A DNA stretch of 64,000 nt from Zonotrichia leucophrys gambelii (Eukaryota; Chordata; Aves; Passeriformes; Passerellidae): positions 7,510,001 to 7,574,000 of the forward strand of contig NC_088179.1 in the NCBI RefSeq assembly GCF_028769735.1, read 5' to 3'. Positions within the stretch are counted from its first letter, which is position 1. The number at the start of each line of letters is the position of its first letter. The position numbers and the translations under genes are program-made. Positions 48,670-60,740 of the stretch are shown piece by piece. The notes below the pieces were generated by a model. The model searched no databases. It saw only the letters and a program-made list of their open reading frames with translations, and was not told the origin of the DNA.

Positions 48670-51532
48670 ACATTTCCAGTGGGCCAACAACCAGTGCTAT
48701 GTTTTCCTACTCACTATATAATTTGGCATTTATCTTTTACAAGAGATGCTGCTGCTTTTTGTAAGTATAAATTGCTTTCTCTGGGGTTTTCTATTAGAGG
48801 TAAGGAAAGGGAATAGCATGAAAGCAGCACGTATGTTTTATAAATTATGTGGGTTTTTTCCTAAAGAGAGCTGTAATAACCTCCAGTTGCATGTGGCAGC
48901 AATGCATTCTCCATATGTTTACTGTGTATGTCTATGTTATGTATGTGTACTTTTTTTTTTACATTTAGTTTTGGGTTATATTCACATCAAATGGCCAGAA
49001 CTTAGGCTGAGGAGACTCTCTAAGGAAAATGCAGGATGCCACAGGAGTGATTCAGTGGGTGATACTCTTCCTTTGGAGTCAGAACCAAACTGATGCCTCA
49101 GAATGTTTTGTGGAAGGAAACATCTGAATGAGAGAGAACATTCCAGTCTGTCAGTAGGGAAATTAGCCATGTTATAATAAGCTGAAAACATGTCAGTAAT
49201 AGCAGTGGATTAATTTAATCTACTACACTTAACCCACACTTTTAAAGAGGTTTTTAAATCCCAGTGACTGGGGGGATTGCTTTGTTTTCATCAAATGAGG
49301 CATCTAAAAAGAATTGAGATGTTTGCAACATTGTAAAAAATGTCAGTGAAATTTTCTGTATTTGGACTGAACTCTGTGCTTGTAGTTTTAATTTAAAAGA
49401 AGCTGGGAGCAGATGCCCTATGCAGATCTTGGTGTGTTTGTGATAGGAGGCAGAGAACATTTCTCAGAACAAGGGGCTTCCCAGAGCTTTCCATCAGTCT
49501 GTTTCTGGAGGCTGTCTTTATCATGCAAGAACTTGCTCACAAGTCTTCCTCATTTTCTTACAGAAACTCAAAACCTGCTCACCAGCAGCTGCTAAAAATA
49601 ATTTTTGTGTAGCAGTTACAAGGTGGCTTTTCCTGTCTGTGCAGATGCAGCCATGGTGACCTGTGTATTTATGATGTGCATGAGCTGCCATGAAAATGAT
49701 GGCCTTGCAAAAAGTATCCAGACTTCACCTTGAAGAAACACACTCCAATAAAGCAAGACAGATAATTGTAATTCTGTACTATCTGGTATCAGGCAAGCCC
49801 TGATGGAAAAAAAAATTAAAACTTTGGGAGTTCATGTCCAAATACCCTCTTCAGCTTGGTTTAAACTTTTTTTAGAACTAGTCTTGAGAAAGGGATCTTT
49901 ATTTATCACATTAGACAATATGTATGAGGTGTGATCCATTAAGATATTGTACATAGTTTTCTTCAATTTAACCTATTTCCTCTGGTGGTATATTACTAAT
50001 AAATTACCAGTAAGGAAATCTTTCCCTGAGGATGAAAAGTTCAATTTGCAGCTTTACCACAACTTTTGTCATTAATAATTGTTCTGGATCTGCCTGGTGT
50101 CCATAATTTCACAAAATCTACATTTAGACTCTAAATAGAATTCCCGTAATGTTGGTAGATGCTCAGATATCAAGGCAAAGAGAGCAGAGGCAGCCACACA
50201 GAATGACTGATCTGACAGGATATCTGTGAATTGGTGTATGAAGGAAAACAAGCGTCCTTATCAAATGATGTGTTTACCTTCATGTTGAAGGCAACTTTCT
50301 AGAAATGCTGTATTTCAGTATAATTCCAGGGTGGTACTTAATACAATGAATCAAGATATCACAGGATGTGCTGGCAGTACTTCATGAAAGTCAATGTACT
50401 AAGCTCAAGTAACCTTTCCACTGAACACATGAACTGAATATCTGCTTGTGTTTAGTGTTTGTCACATCCTTGAGAGATGAGGTGAAACCAAAGATAGAAA
50501 TTTTCAGGTCCTCTTTTTTCCTGTTTATCACCATATGTAAAAATGAGATATTGAAATTGGAGCCAAATCTGCATTTCCAAACCTAAAAGGGAATAAATCG
50601 GGCTATTTAATAAAATAGTTGTGCTGGCAAAAACTCTATGTTGAGGGTCAGAGAAGGCCTTTCTGAATCAATAATCTTAGACAAGCAATTACCACCACAA
50701 AATGTAGAGAAAAATAACTGAGATGGTATAACCAGGTATATTTGTGTCACCAGAATTCAAAATTAGCCTTGATTTCTCAAAATGTCTTCTGATTTGCTTA
50801 GAAGCACAGATTGCCTTAAAGGTAACTGAATATAACTGATGATATTTCTGTGAATAACTTGACTAGAGTTGACATTTAGTGTGAGGTTTCTGTGTGTGTC
50901 TAGCAGAGGAAGATGTGTACATCTGTGCTTCCAAAAAGCTCTGATGTATGCCAGTCATCATGGATTGTTGGGTTGAATACAATCTCAGCTCCCTTGGTGC
51001 TGAGCTGTTAAAACTGGAGGCATGGATTATGTGCAGTGACAATTATCCACAACCTCAGAGGGTTATTTTATTAATCCCAGCCATGGAGTTGAGTGTTTTC
51101 TGCAGTGCACATTGTGTCCTGCAACAGCCACTGTGCTGCACGAGCTGAAGGTACCCTTGTATTTTTATGAAACTGAGTGAAATTTTAGGAGTTGTTTCTC
51201 TGCACCTCCAGCTTGATTCTACAAACATTTCAGGCAGTGATGTGGGCTGTGATGGCTCATTGCTCGTTTGGTCATTGCCCAGTTTACTGTGTTCATGGGA
51301 AAGGGAAGAAACAATGGATTCAGTATGTCAGCTTTAGAAGGTGATGGATGGTGCTGATGCATCAGCCTGGCTTGAAGTGCTCGCTCAGCAGAACCTTTGC
51401 AATCCTGAGGTGGATGGGCTGAGGAAAAAATGGTGAGAAGGGCTTCTTTCATGTTAGCATTTAACTTCCAAAGCGATCTCGGGTGTGTCTATGGAATGTG
51501 ACAAAGGGCTCAGAGCAGCGTGCAATGGATGC

Positions 51533-51560
51533 TGTAACCGTAAATCTGTAACTGTAAATC
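51533..51560. repeat. 14-bp tandem duplication
   Basis: TGTAACCGTAAATC is followed directly by TGTAACTGTAAATC. The single difference is a CpG-type transition (C to T), consistent with methyl-cytosine decay in one copy after duplication. Confidence 0.85.
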
Positions 51561-51663
51561 TCCATTGCAGCATTCTTTGATTTCTCCCCCTGCCCAGTAA
51601 GGAATGTTCTCTATTAATGTAAAGAATGGAATGGGTTCCTTGGTTCCATGGTTTGTTCCTTAG

Positions 51664-51704
51664 TTGGTTGGTTGGTTTCTCCCTCCCTCCCTCCCTCCCT
51701 CCCT
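51664..51704. repeat. compound tetranucleotide microsatellite (TTGG)3 then (CCCT)6
   Basis: Three TTGG units (51664-51675) are followed by six perfect CCCT units (51681-51704). The complementary strand is G-rich, with six GGG runs separated by single A residues, which is the classical pattern for an intramolecular G-quadruplex. It is probably polymorphic in length. Confidence 0.9.
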
Positions 51705-51783
51705 CTTTACACAAATGCTGTTCCTGCAAATCCGTGCAAAACTGGCATGGAAAAGTGGTAGCGGTGGGGCTGGGCAGGAAATA

Positions 51784-51809
51784 AGAAGTTGTTTAAATTA
51801 ACAACTTCT
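51784..51809. repeat. perfect 10-bp inverted repeat with 6-nt loop
   Basis: AGAAGTTGTT (51784-51793) and AACAACTTCT (51800-51809) are exact complements around TAAATT. The spacer itself is close to self-complementary. It lies 80 bp after the CCCT repeat. Confidence 0.8.
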
Positions 51810-52305
51810 GGACTTTATGGTATTTTTGTGACACTTGATCAGTATAGCCAGAAGCTACAACACAAAACCAGCAGACTTGAATCTGATGAAACAGAGGACT
51901 AAAATCAAGTCTAATTAACTTTCATTTAAAAAGAGGGAAAGAAACAAAGAGAAGTTTACAGACACACTCTCCTTCAGGACATTCCACATTGAAATGTTTA
52001 CAGCCTGTAAACTAACAAAAATAGACAGCTACACACAAGGCTTTCAATATAAGCCTTGTTGAGTAAGAAGGGAAAAGCTCTCTCTGAAATGAATTGAACC
52101 TTTTTGTTGAATTTATTTGTCTGTCCTGGAGAGAAAATAGTTATGTTCAGCTCTCAGACAAGGCTCATATGGGTTGCATGTGGGATGGACTATTGTCTTA
52201 AATCATATTTTATCTTTTGTCCTCCTGTTTGTCTTTTACTGGTCTGCAAATTTATTTGAAATTTCCCGGGTTTGCTGAAAACAGCATCTTCCAAGGAGAT
52301 GATCT

Positions 52306-53139
52306 TTCCTTATTCTGACTTCATCTAAAAATGCTGCTCCTTCTAGTCAGCTTGAGGTGGAAAAATGATGACAACAAAACCTCCTCTATGCCCCCAAAAC
52401 AGCTTTTCCAGTGCTAACACAGAGCAAGAATCTGCTCCTTTAAAGGGAGAGAAAACATATTTTGGAAGGTAGGGAAGGGAAGATGCAGTTCTTTCCTGGA
52501 TGGTCTGGTATTCAGAGGGTGAATGTTATTCTGCTTCCCAAAAACTACAGCACTGTTCTTGTTTTCCTTTTCCCTTTTCCCAGTCCAAAGCAGGGGGAAT
52601 CTTTACATGATCTTCATTCCCATACTTTTCCTTTGACCAAAAGTACTATCTCTTACCATTTCCAGAAAAAGTGTGACACACAAAATATGAGTACTTTTGC
52701 ATCCATGTCCTGCAAGCAAATCACCTCAGCTGATGCCCCCAAGTCCTGGCACAAAATTGATATGTTTGTGTCTTTCTTAAAATTGACTCTGAAAATTTTT
52801 ATAATCTGGAAAGCCGAGGTTTGGAGGAGTAACAAGAAGCTTTGAAACAGAAGCTCTATTAATGTGATTAGTGAGGTTGTTGTGGAATCATCTGCAGTTA
52901 CCAGTGAAAACATCATTAAATGTCGTGCTGGGTATCTTCTTCAGCAATCAGGTGACCAGGATAGAAATGAGAAGCAGTTTTCTTTGTTTGTAACAAAAAG
53001 ACTTCTGATCTGCATTTTGCAACAATTCACAAGTTGTAGTTTATACCTCAGTAACAGAGGGACCAAGAGATTTGAACTCAGCTGGTGATGTGGTTCTAGA
53101 AATATTGCATCAGTGCTAGTGTCTTTGCATTGCTTTTAT
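52306..53139 (+). pseudogene. possible decayed coding sequence, unidentified
   Basis: One plus-strand frame stays mostly open for about 278 codons. The only interruptions are TGA-TGA at 52366-52371, TAA at 52441-52443, TGA at 52843-52845 and TGA at 53086-53088, where about 17 stops would be expected at random. The longest uninterrupted piece is 52444-52842. Immediately upstream, 52271-52315 is open in another frame with a plausible acidic peptide. The peptides are mixed in composition rather than F/I/K-only, with a helical-looking hydrophobic stretch near 52745-52810. I recognise no family and see no clear start or splice sites. Alternatives are a chance low-stop frame or an old retroposed gene fragment. 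Confidence 0.25.
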
Positions 53140-56100
53140 TAAACAAATACTGCTTGGGAAAGTAAAGCTCTCATCTGCTTCCCACTGAAAGAGTTTAAAA
53201 ACCATTTTCCTTCTTTTCTCTGAACTCTTACTGTGCAAGACATGCAGTTCCCCCCACTGTGATCTGTTTTGCAAAAGAAGCCTATTAATTGAGGATGTTT
53301 TTCAGTATTGCCAAAAGGTCACTACAGTCAATTATGGAGAATATTTGTAGAAGAGAAATCTTGCCTATAAAGCAATATATCCTGAGTGTCTAATTTGTAC
53401 ACTGTAATAAGGCCATGCCTACTTATTGATTAATCAATCTTTGTTGTCTGTTTGCTGATTTTATCAGGAAGTCTCTTAATTTAATGGAATATCATGTATT
53501 GAGTTGGATTGCAAAAATTTTTATTTCTACTATTATACTGCATGTGTTCAACCTGAGGAGATGATTTTTCCAGGACATATCATTCTGATTTGTTGTGGCA
53601 AGCCTAGAATTGAAAATGGAAGCATACTTGGATTTTAAACATGGCTAGAACACAGAATTTTTCTGTTTTGATCCAATTTGTAAATCATTACCTGATGTAC
53701 TCCATTCAAAAGTCTTAATGTTATGCAATTTTACTACATTGAGATTTGCAATGCAGGAGTATAACTGAGCAAAATCAAACTTATGTTGCATGGCAAAAAA
53801 CTGGTTATGGATAAATTCAAGGTGGCTCTCATGCTCTATGTAATAGTGTAACATTTGGCTACTTTTAAAAATCATATAAAGGAAGCCAAGCATAATAAAA
53901 TTAATTCATTTTCATATGCTTGCTATAATTAAGGTTTTTATCTTGTCATAAATCTTAGTGTGATTTGTAGGACATAGAGTAGTGGCAGGAGTTATGTTAA
54001 CAGAAAATGTTTTAAGTTATATTATAATTATCATTATCTCTGTTGGCAGGAGTGCATCATTTCCACTAAATAACATGCCTTGTTTCACTGTGACTCCATG
54101 ATTCATTTCTGTTCTTTTCTACTGTAGTTGATGTAAATGAGCCACATTAACTGCCCCCCTGCCTCACTTTTGCATATTTAAGGATTTAAAGTGTCTCAAA
54201 AATCCATTATCACTCTATGACAAAAGGTGAGAAAAATGTGTGAAAAACTCATAAACAGGTAGAACAAGAACATATATATCTATTAACTTTGGACAGGTGT
54301 GAGACAGCTAAGATTTAATCTGGAATTTGTGTTGGAATTAAAATAAAATAATGATATGCTTTAAACTGAGGAGAAATAAGGAATTAGTGATGCTGATGTT
54401 CTGTGTTATTTTTGCAAAGAAACACTGGTTTTCTTAAAACATTTAAGTTTTCCAAGAAATGAGTTCTTCACGATCTGCCCTTAAAATACTCTGTGGGACC
54501 AGAGAATCAAAAGGAGAAACACAAGAACATGGAAATAACTTCCCATTTATCCCTGCTTCGGTGTGCTAAAGTTTAAGTTCCTCTTTTTGCAGTATAAAAT
54601 GCCCATAGCATGATTTATCATGATGCACATCTCACCGTGACTTTCAAAATATAAAGAATAAAAATAGGCTCTAATTCTGCAAGCAGTTTTGCACACATAG
54701 CTCCTATTTGCATTACTTTTGTACATTAAAATTTACTGTGATATATAAGGAGTATTAAATGTATAGAACTTCAATGAGAGGACAGTTTTTATAAAAGCAG
54801 TGGTACCATATATCAAAAAAGCCAGGCTTGACATCCACAACATGTGTCATGTCTGCAGTGCTTTCAAATTACAAAGCAATCTTTTTACCAGAAGGGTACT
54901 TAAAGTCACAAGTTCTACTAACACATCCATTGAGAATAAGAATGCAACAGTTCTCTCTAAAATTTTAATATGTATATGGATTCTCAGTGCATTCTGGAAT
55001 GTGGATTCAGCTTTTCCGGCTCTGGAAATCTAATGTTCACCATATGGCCACCTGCAGTTTTACCATGGTAAAATTTCTGTGCTTTTCCCCAGGGAAAAAT
55101 CAAGGTATCTGAGATGGTTTTTTGTTTCCACATGCTATGTAGATTAAATACGTGACATGCAATTTAGACCCAGAAGATTTTTGGCACTGATAATGATGAC
55201 TTGAAAGATATCATAGCACAATTTAAAAACTCATTTATGTGGCAGTCAGTGTTGTTGAAAATATAGTCTCTTTATGGTGGCATCATTGTGATTTATCTCT
55301 GAATTGGTGACAGCCAAAAAACTCAACTCCTCAGTCCTGACCCACTTTGGGAATGCCGCAATACTATCACATTCCTTAATCCTAGGGAAACTGAAGTGGT
55401 GAAAGGGTTGTATAATTCTGCTGTCATTACTACCAAAACCAGGACAAATCATCAGTGTCTCCTTGGAGGGAAGAAAGAGGAAATAAATACTCTCTGAATT
55501 CTAACAGTAAGGACTGAAAAAAAAAAAGAATTGGAATAGTGTCACTAAAATGCCCTACTGTGTCTTAGCACCATTAAATTTCTTCCAATATTTAAAGAGG
55601 GATATAAAATTTGCATAAGTAATATATAAGGTGGTCCAAAAAAACACCCTTAAAGAATAATAAAACAGAGTAAAATATGCCTTCCATTGCCAAAATGTGA
55701 TAAAATTCAGTTTCTTAAACATTATTAAAGCATGGGGAAATAATGCTTTCTATAATAAATTCAGAAAGTCCCCATAATTCTCTTAAGCATAGAGAGAATT
55801 GCTTATTATTTTTCTTTGACCTGTTTGCTGTGTAGAGTTCCACTACAGCTTTTTATGTCACTGCCTTGAGGAGAGCCCGTTGTTCCTTGTGGGCAGCTGG
55901 GTGATGATTCCCAGCAGTTCCACTCATCCTTGAGTCTGGTGTTTGTGCTGACTTAGAGGAGCTTGGAAATATCTGTCTCTCTGAGTGTGAGTACAGGTGG
56001 TGCACACACAGCCTCAGACTGACAAAGGAAGTTGGGTACCTAAGAAAAGTTCTCTAATAAAGGTGAACCAGAGCATTTACATGTGCTCAAACTTTCCTCT

Positions 56101-57335
56101 TGTGGGTTTCCATGCAAGCCAAAGATGGAGTGGTCAGGCTGTGATCCTGAGTGAACTCTGGAGCAGGCTGGAGCAAAATCAGGTTCAGACTCTGGACACC
56201 GATATTAGCATAAACTGAAATACAAAGTGTGCACTTGACAGCTTCAGTTACTCAATTACAAGATACTGGAGAATTTATGAGCTAAGTGCCAAAGGTGAAA
56301 AATGATGCTCTGTGTGTCACTGAGAGTTACATAATAAACTGTCCTGTGAGCTCAGTGTGTGCATTACTTTGATGTTGGGTGATTTGAATGATTTATTTAT
56401 CTAGTGGCATGTGGTTATCTTGAAACCACTCCAGTCACATACATGTTCAGGTATTTCAGGCATTCCCAAAGGTGGGGAGCAGCATTTTACCACTGAAGAA
56501 CATGGCAATGATGACAGATGTGCTGGCTGGCTGGAAAAATGCTGGAAACAGTCACATTCACCAGTGTGCTTTGTGAAAATGAGAGTGGGCTAGGGTGAGT
56601 CCATTGTTTGTAATCACTGAGAGTGAAGGGACAAACCAGGGAGGAGCTGTGCTCCACGTGCAGAGGGGGGACACCTGCCAGGGAAAGAGGTCCTCAAGAT
56701 CTTGCAGTAGGTTTATACCTGACTTGCAACAATCTTATTGAAGCTGACATCCTGTGGATGCTGAATTTCACCCTGTGGCTGTATTTCAAAGTGCTAAGTT
56801 GCCTTGATATTTGGCATTTTTTAAGACCTCAAATACAGTCATCCATGTTGAGACTGGCACAAGTCCATAAAGGAAGAGAGCTTTGTTTAACATGTTGTTT
56901 TCTACATTTTTTGTGGAAAATCATTACATGACAACAAAAATAATTTAATGTCTTTCCAATAAATTTACTACAGATTTGGTCAATGTGTATTACTTAGGAA
57001 AAATTTCTATTTTCATTGTAGTAGTACCTTGAGATATTACAGTCTTAAAAAGTATTTTTTCATGCTCCTTATTGCATCAAAGGGTTACATAGAGTAGCAA
57101 TGCAAAGGAAAATAAATGATGTTTGTCCTCCAGGGCTCCAGTCCATTTACAGAATGTATTTTTGTGCACTGCTGATGAGGTTAAGCACCTCCTAAGGTTT
57201 GACTGTTGCTAGCCCAGGTTCTTGGGTGTCTTGCTGGAGCATCTGCTGCAAAGTTCTTAATGGAGAGAGGTAGTGAGATTTGACAAAATCAAGTTTAACT
57301 CAGTGTAATAATTTCCTTGGGTATTTTCACTTTTT
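53140..57335. other. noncoding DNA between two possible gene relics
   Basis: Several modest plus-strand open frames occur here (54767-55033, 55997-56218, 56411-56593, 56623-56931). All are within chance length and none is recognised. If the flanking relic calls were right, this would be intron-like sequence. A purine-rich, GC-richer patch lies at 56.6-56.7 kb. No simple repeat over 20 bp is seen apart from short A-runs near 55.52 kb. Confidence 0.5.
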
Positions 57336-57348
57336 TTTTCTTTTTCAG

Positions 57349-58110
57349 AAGATGTAATTAAAAGTACATGGCACAAAAGAATATTGGCATCCTGGTTAAA
57401 CTTTACAGGTTTTGATAAAGCAGCCTGATCTTGTCATAATTTTTCTGATTCTAGTTCATTGAGATATAACCTCAGCAAAATAAGTTGTGAGTATAATCTG
57501 AATCAACAGCAGCAGTAGATTTACTGATGCTTTTTATCAATATCTTTGGACAAGTCCTGAAGAACTCTAATTATCTTAGAAAACAAAGTCTTGGCAAATG
57601 GCAATTGTGTGACTGATTATTTGCCACTCTTACCTTGCAGTCTGAAACATGAATCTAAGGAGTAATTCTGAAGCTGAGCCCTTTCAAAGTCTTTGAATAT
57701 GGATTGCTATTTCAAAACAACTTCTGAAGCATTGGAAACATGCAGAAGCAGAAGAAATTTTGGCATTTCCTCAGTCATGTGTCCACTCATACAACTGCAC
57801 CAAATTCTTGAGGAATTAGAAAAACTTGTTCAAGTACAATATAACTCTACCACCCAGCCTTTTTCTAGACCAGGGGTGTTTCTACTCAGGCAATGGCTTT
57901 CTGAAGAGCTGATTAACTCAATCTCCAGTGAGAAAACTGCCTGCAAAACTTATTTCATGAACCTGAATAGGCTGGAAGACAAGAATAAAAATGTGGATTT
58001 AACTGGTGATTTCTCTGACATGATAGAAGATAAATCAAGCCACTGATGACAGCAGAAAGTTGAATTCTCAACTGGTTTTGCCATTAGCAAGTAACTTTTT
58101 GAGCTGTTGA
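57349..58110 (+). pseudogene. possible decayed terminal coding exon, unidentified
   Basis: A strong acceptor-like tract (T9-C-T5-CAG, ending at 57348) precedes sequence whose frame, taken from the acceptor, is the same phase as the open frame 57693-58046 (117 codons). That frame encodes a peptide rich in E, L, K, S and D, with an amphipathic leucine-rich part near 57793-57840 and an acidic C-terminal end. The stretch between the acceptor and 57693 carries several stops, and adjacent-phase segments (57502-57567, 57661-57693 and 58045-58107) look peptide-like, as expected after indels. A frame of 117 codons alone is expected by chance several times per window. I do not recognise the protein. 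Confidence 0.22.
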
Positions 58111-58114
58111 CATG

Positions 58115-59575
58115 ATAAGAATAGAAAACAGACAATGAAGCAGAATTATTAAACACCTATGGGTGATACACCAGATTTCATCTCTTGTTTTGGGACATAG
58201 TTGAATTCCACTTGGAATAAAGAATTCTCAGGAGTAACATCATGGAGCCTTGTAAATCCACTAAAATATCAACCATGGTAGAGGTTAAAATGGATTTTTC
58301 CTAATTTATGGCACATATTAACATCTTTTTAAAGGTTCACTTTGCCCTGTTAAGAGTTACAATGGAAAATAAAAGAATTACTTATTTAATCCGAATCCTC
58401 TCTTGGCATTGTAGCTGCTTTTTCTGTCTGTCAGAACATGACAGAAGGAATCAGCTTGTGCCTGTTGACTGGGAAAATTAGATCAGTGCACTTCTAGGTG
58501 TTCTAAGTTGTCAGCTTTTGTGGAAGGTGGGATGCTCCCAGTCCAGTAAGGTGACAAGACCAGTGTTACAACCCTCAATCCATCCCCCAAGTGTCTGTGG
58601 TGAGCTCAGAGTGGCTGCAGACCCTGGAATGCAATGCAGGTAAGCTCAAAAATCATAGAGACAACTCTGTAAATGCTGCCATAGAATCATGTTTATGTTC
58701 CTTGTCTGTGTCATCTGTGAAGTTGAGGTTTGTGGAAAGTATATTTTACAGAAAACAACAGGACAATTTTCCCCACAAAAATAAAATTTTCTGTGTGAAG
58801 AAGTGTACTTAACTGATTAGATAAGATTTACTTTCTCATTATATCTCCTATCTTATAGACAACTTATTAATGAGGAAGGGGAATTCACACACTTGGCAAT
58901 TGTAAATGGGACATTGGTGACTCATTCCTTTAGTCTTACCCTTGGTAGCTCTTGACCTCTCCCTCTCAGTTCACTGGTAAAAACTATCATTTATTATCTA
59001 CATAGAGGTCATTATAAACCAAAATTTATCAGTTCTGCCAAAAGGAAAACATTTTTCTGTGTGGAATATTCTTTTCAACTGGAATTTTTATTTTAGCATC
59101 ACATTAGTTCTGTGAATGTCTTCCAAGTGTCCCAGTTTATTAAGAAATTAACTGAAAAAAATATTGAGGACGTGGATTGTGACTAGATTGTGGTACACGT
59201 TTTTTCTTTTAACTCAATAATTCCTAAGTTAGTATTAATGATGTATTTGAGCTGTGGACTTGCAAAGGAAATGGATTGAACCTCAGAATTCTTTTCCTGT
59301 TGTGTGGGCACAATGTGCAGGGCTGGGCTTACAAGGTGGGGAATGGATCCCAGGAGCTCCAGGCAGGGAGACAAGACAGAGGTGCTCATGGTCTTTAATT
59401 AAACCTGAATAAGAGTGAGGGATCACCAGTTCTGTAAGCGCTGAACTTTTGGGGGATTTGAGCTTGTTTTTTGTTTTGTTTTTTTTTTTAATTGATGAAA
59501 ACCATGGTGATCTGTGATGAAAAGCCTGACTTAAGAAGAGAGCTGCCATGTAAATTGTGAAGTTTGTGAGCTACA
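58115..59575. other. noncoding DNA with one donor-like site
   Basis: A CAG|GTAAGC splice-donor match occurs at 58640-58641 (GT), preceded by a short open stretch without a convincing acceptor. Otherwise only short open frames and a T10 run near 59.48 kb are visible. No gene is supported. Confidence 0.5.
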
Positions 59576-59579
59576 GGAA

Positions 59580-60740
59580 AGGTACTTTTGGCTCTCTGGC
59601 TCCCTCTCAGCCTGTCAGCTGTGCAATAAACTGCACTTGAGCTGCATGCTATCCAAACAGCAGCATCACAGCCCTTGGTCGGGGTGTCCTTTTAGTTTCT
59701 GCCTCCCCTCAGATGCAGTGGGATGTGAGGATCCTCAGCCTCCATCAGTTTATTGCCCTGGGTGAGCTGTGCTTCCCTGTGGGCCTGGTGCAGCCTGTGC
59801 GGCCTCCTTGGGGCCAAAGCTGAGCCTTTCCCTCCAAAGCCCGGCCTAATCTCCAGTACTAGCAATTAGCTTAAATCCTGACTATAAGGTTTAAATGACC
59901 TCTCATGGCATTCTCAGCCTGTGCTCATTATCATATAGAAAAGAGTTGATGGTGGATAGGTTGGGGAAGCTGTGGGGCCCCAAAGGGCTGTCTCCTCCCT
60001 GTTGGGCTTTTCCGCCTCAGCTTTCCCTGGCAGGGATGGTGACACACAGATGACGTTCAGTCACCCTCCCTGGACCTCAGCTCTGTGGATGAAGGAAGAT
60101 CTGTGGGGTCAGGTGCTCCAGCAAGTTTTCAGGGCTCCCTGAGCCTTCCTCCCTCCTCCTGTCATGGGGCAGCCCCTGGAGAGGCCCAGAGGCAGTAGGC
60201 ACACTTGGGGGACCCCATGGCGGGGGTGGGTGAAGCAGGACTGTTCAGGGTGGCTGCTCTCTGGGAGAAGTAGTGAGGCACTGTCCTCTGAGTTTTAAAC
60301 TAGATTTTCCCTGTGATTCATTTGGCGCACTTGAACATTATTGGATGGGATCATCCTCCACCTTCTTTGGCCATTATCAGCACAAGGGATGGCATGAAAA
60401 TACTGCTGTGAACATGCAGCCATTTTAAAGCACAGAACTGTCACCCAGACAAGCTGCAGCATCTTTTCTTACACTGTGAAAGAAAGGAGCAACAGAAAAT
60501 GATGCCAGCAGAGTAGCCCTGTGCCTGGCTGGGCTGAAGCAGAAGCAGCAGAGTGCTCCTGGTGGCCTAGTGCTCCCCAGGAAGGGTGTTTGAGGCTGGC
60601 CCCCATGCCTGGGGACACTGCTGGCCCCAGGACCCTGGCCAGGCACCCCGGCTGAGTTCAAACCTGGAGCCATGTGGAGAGGAGGAGAAAGAAAAACACT
60701 GACCACCCCAGCATGCTGGAAAGGAAAGAAAACACTGCAG
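59580..60740. other. GC-richer block in AT-rich surroundings
   Basis: Base composition rises visibly for about 1.1 kb, with GC-box-like GGCGGGGGTGGG (60219-60230), a TGACG half-site (60051-60055, CREB/ATF type) and a scatter of CpGs. The CpGs are too few for a CpG island. The minus-strand frame 60425-60706 (93 codons, proline- and serine-rich) looks like a by-product of composition. Candidates are a distal regulatory block, a decayed GC-rich interspersed element or a region of biased gene conversion. No transcription start can be assigned. Confidence 0.45.
59840..59945. promoter_or_regulatory. candidate conserved core within the GC-richer block
   Basis: Inside the GC-richer block this roughly 100-bp piece abruptly switches to TAAT-type words: CCTAATC (59845-59851), CAATTAG (59863-59869), two TTAAAT/TTTAAAT words, and a CATTATCATA end. 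Such an AT-motif core embedded in GC-rich flanks stands out as possibly constrained sequence. Evidence is texture only. Confidence 0.27.

Larger units (their letters stand above)
43840..52260. other. noncoding DNA with most of the window's low-complexity sequence
   Basis: No gene is supported across about 8.4 kb. The open frames (115 codons at most, 48746-49093) are unrecognised. GC-richer patches occur at 45.0-45.55, 47.46-47.66 and 51.2-51.45 kb and could be decayed interspersed repeats, but none shows a family signature I can name. AT-rich, A-rich and CCCT repeats and one strong hairpin are listed separately. Confidence 0.58.

Noticed and set aside
58560..58641. Short open stretch ending in CAG|GTAAGC as an internal exon
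   Set aside because: No good acceptor precedes it, there is a stop in the frame just upstream, and single donor matches are common by chance.
59625..59630. AATAAA followed by a G/T-rich stretch, as a gene or LTR polyadenylation site
   Set aside because: No upstream coding exon or LTR boundary is recognisable, and AATAAA is frequent in AT-rich DNA.
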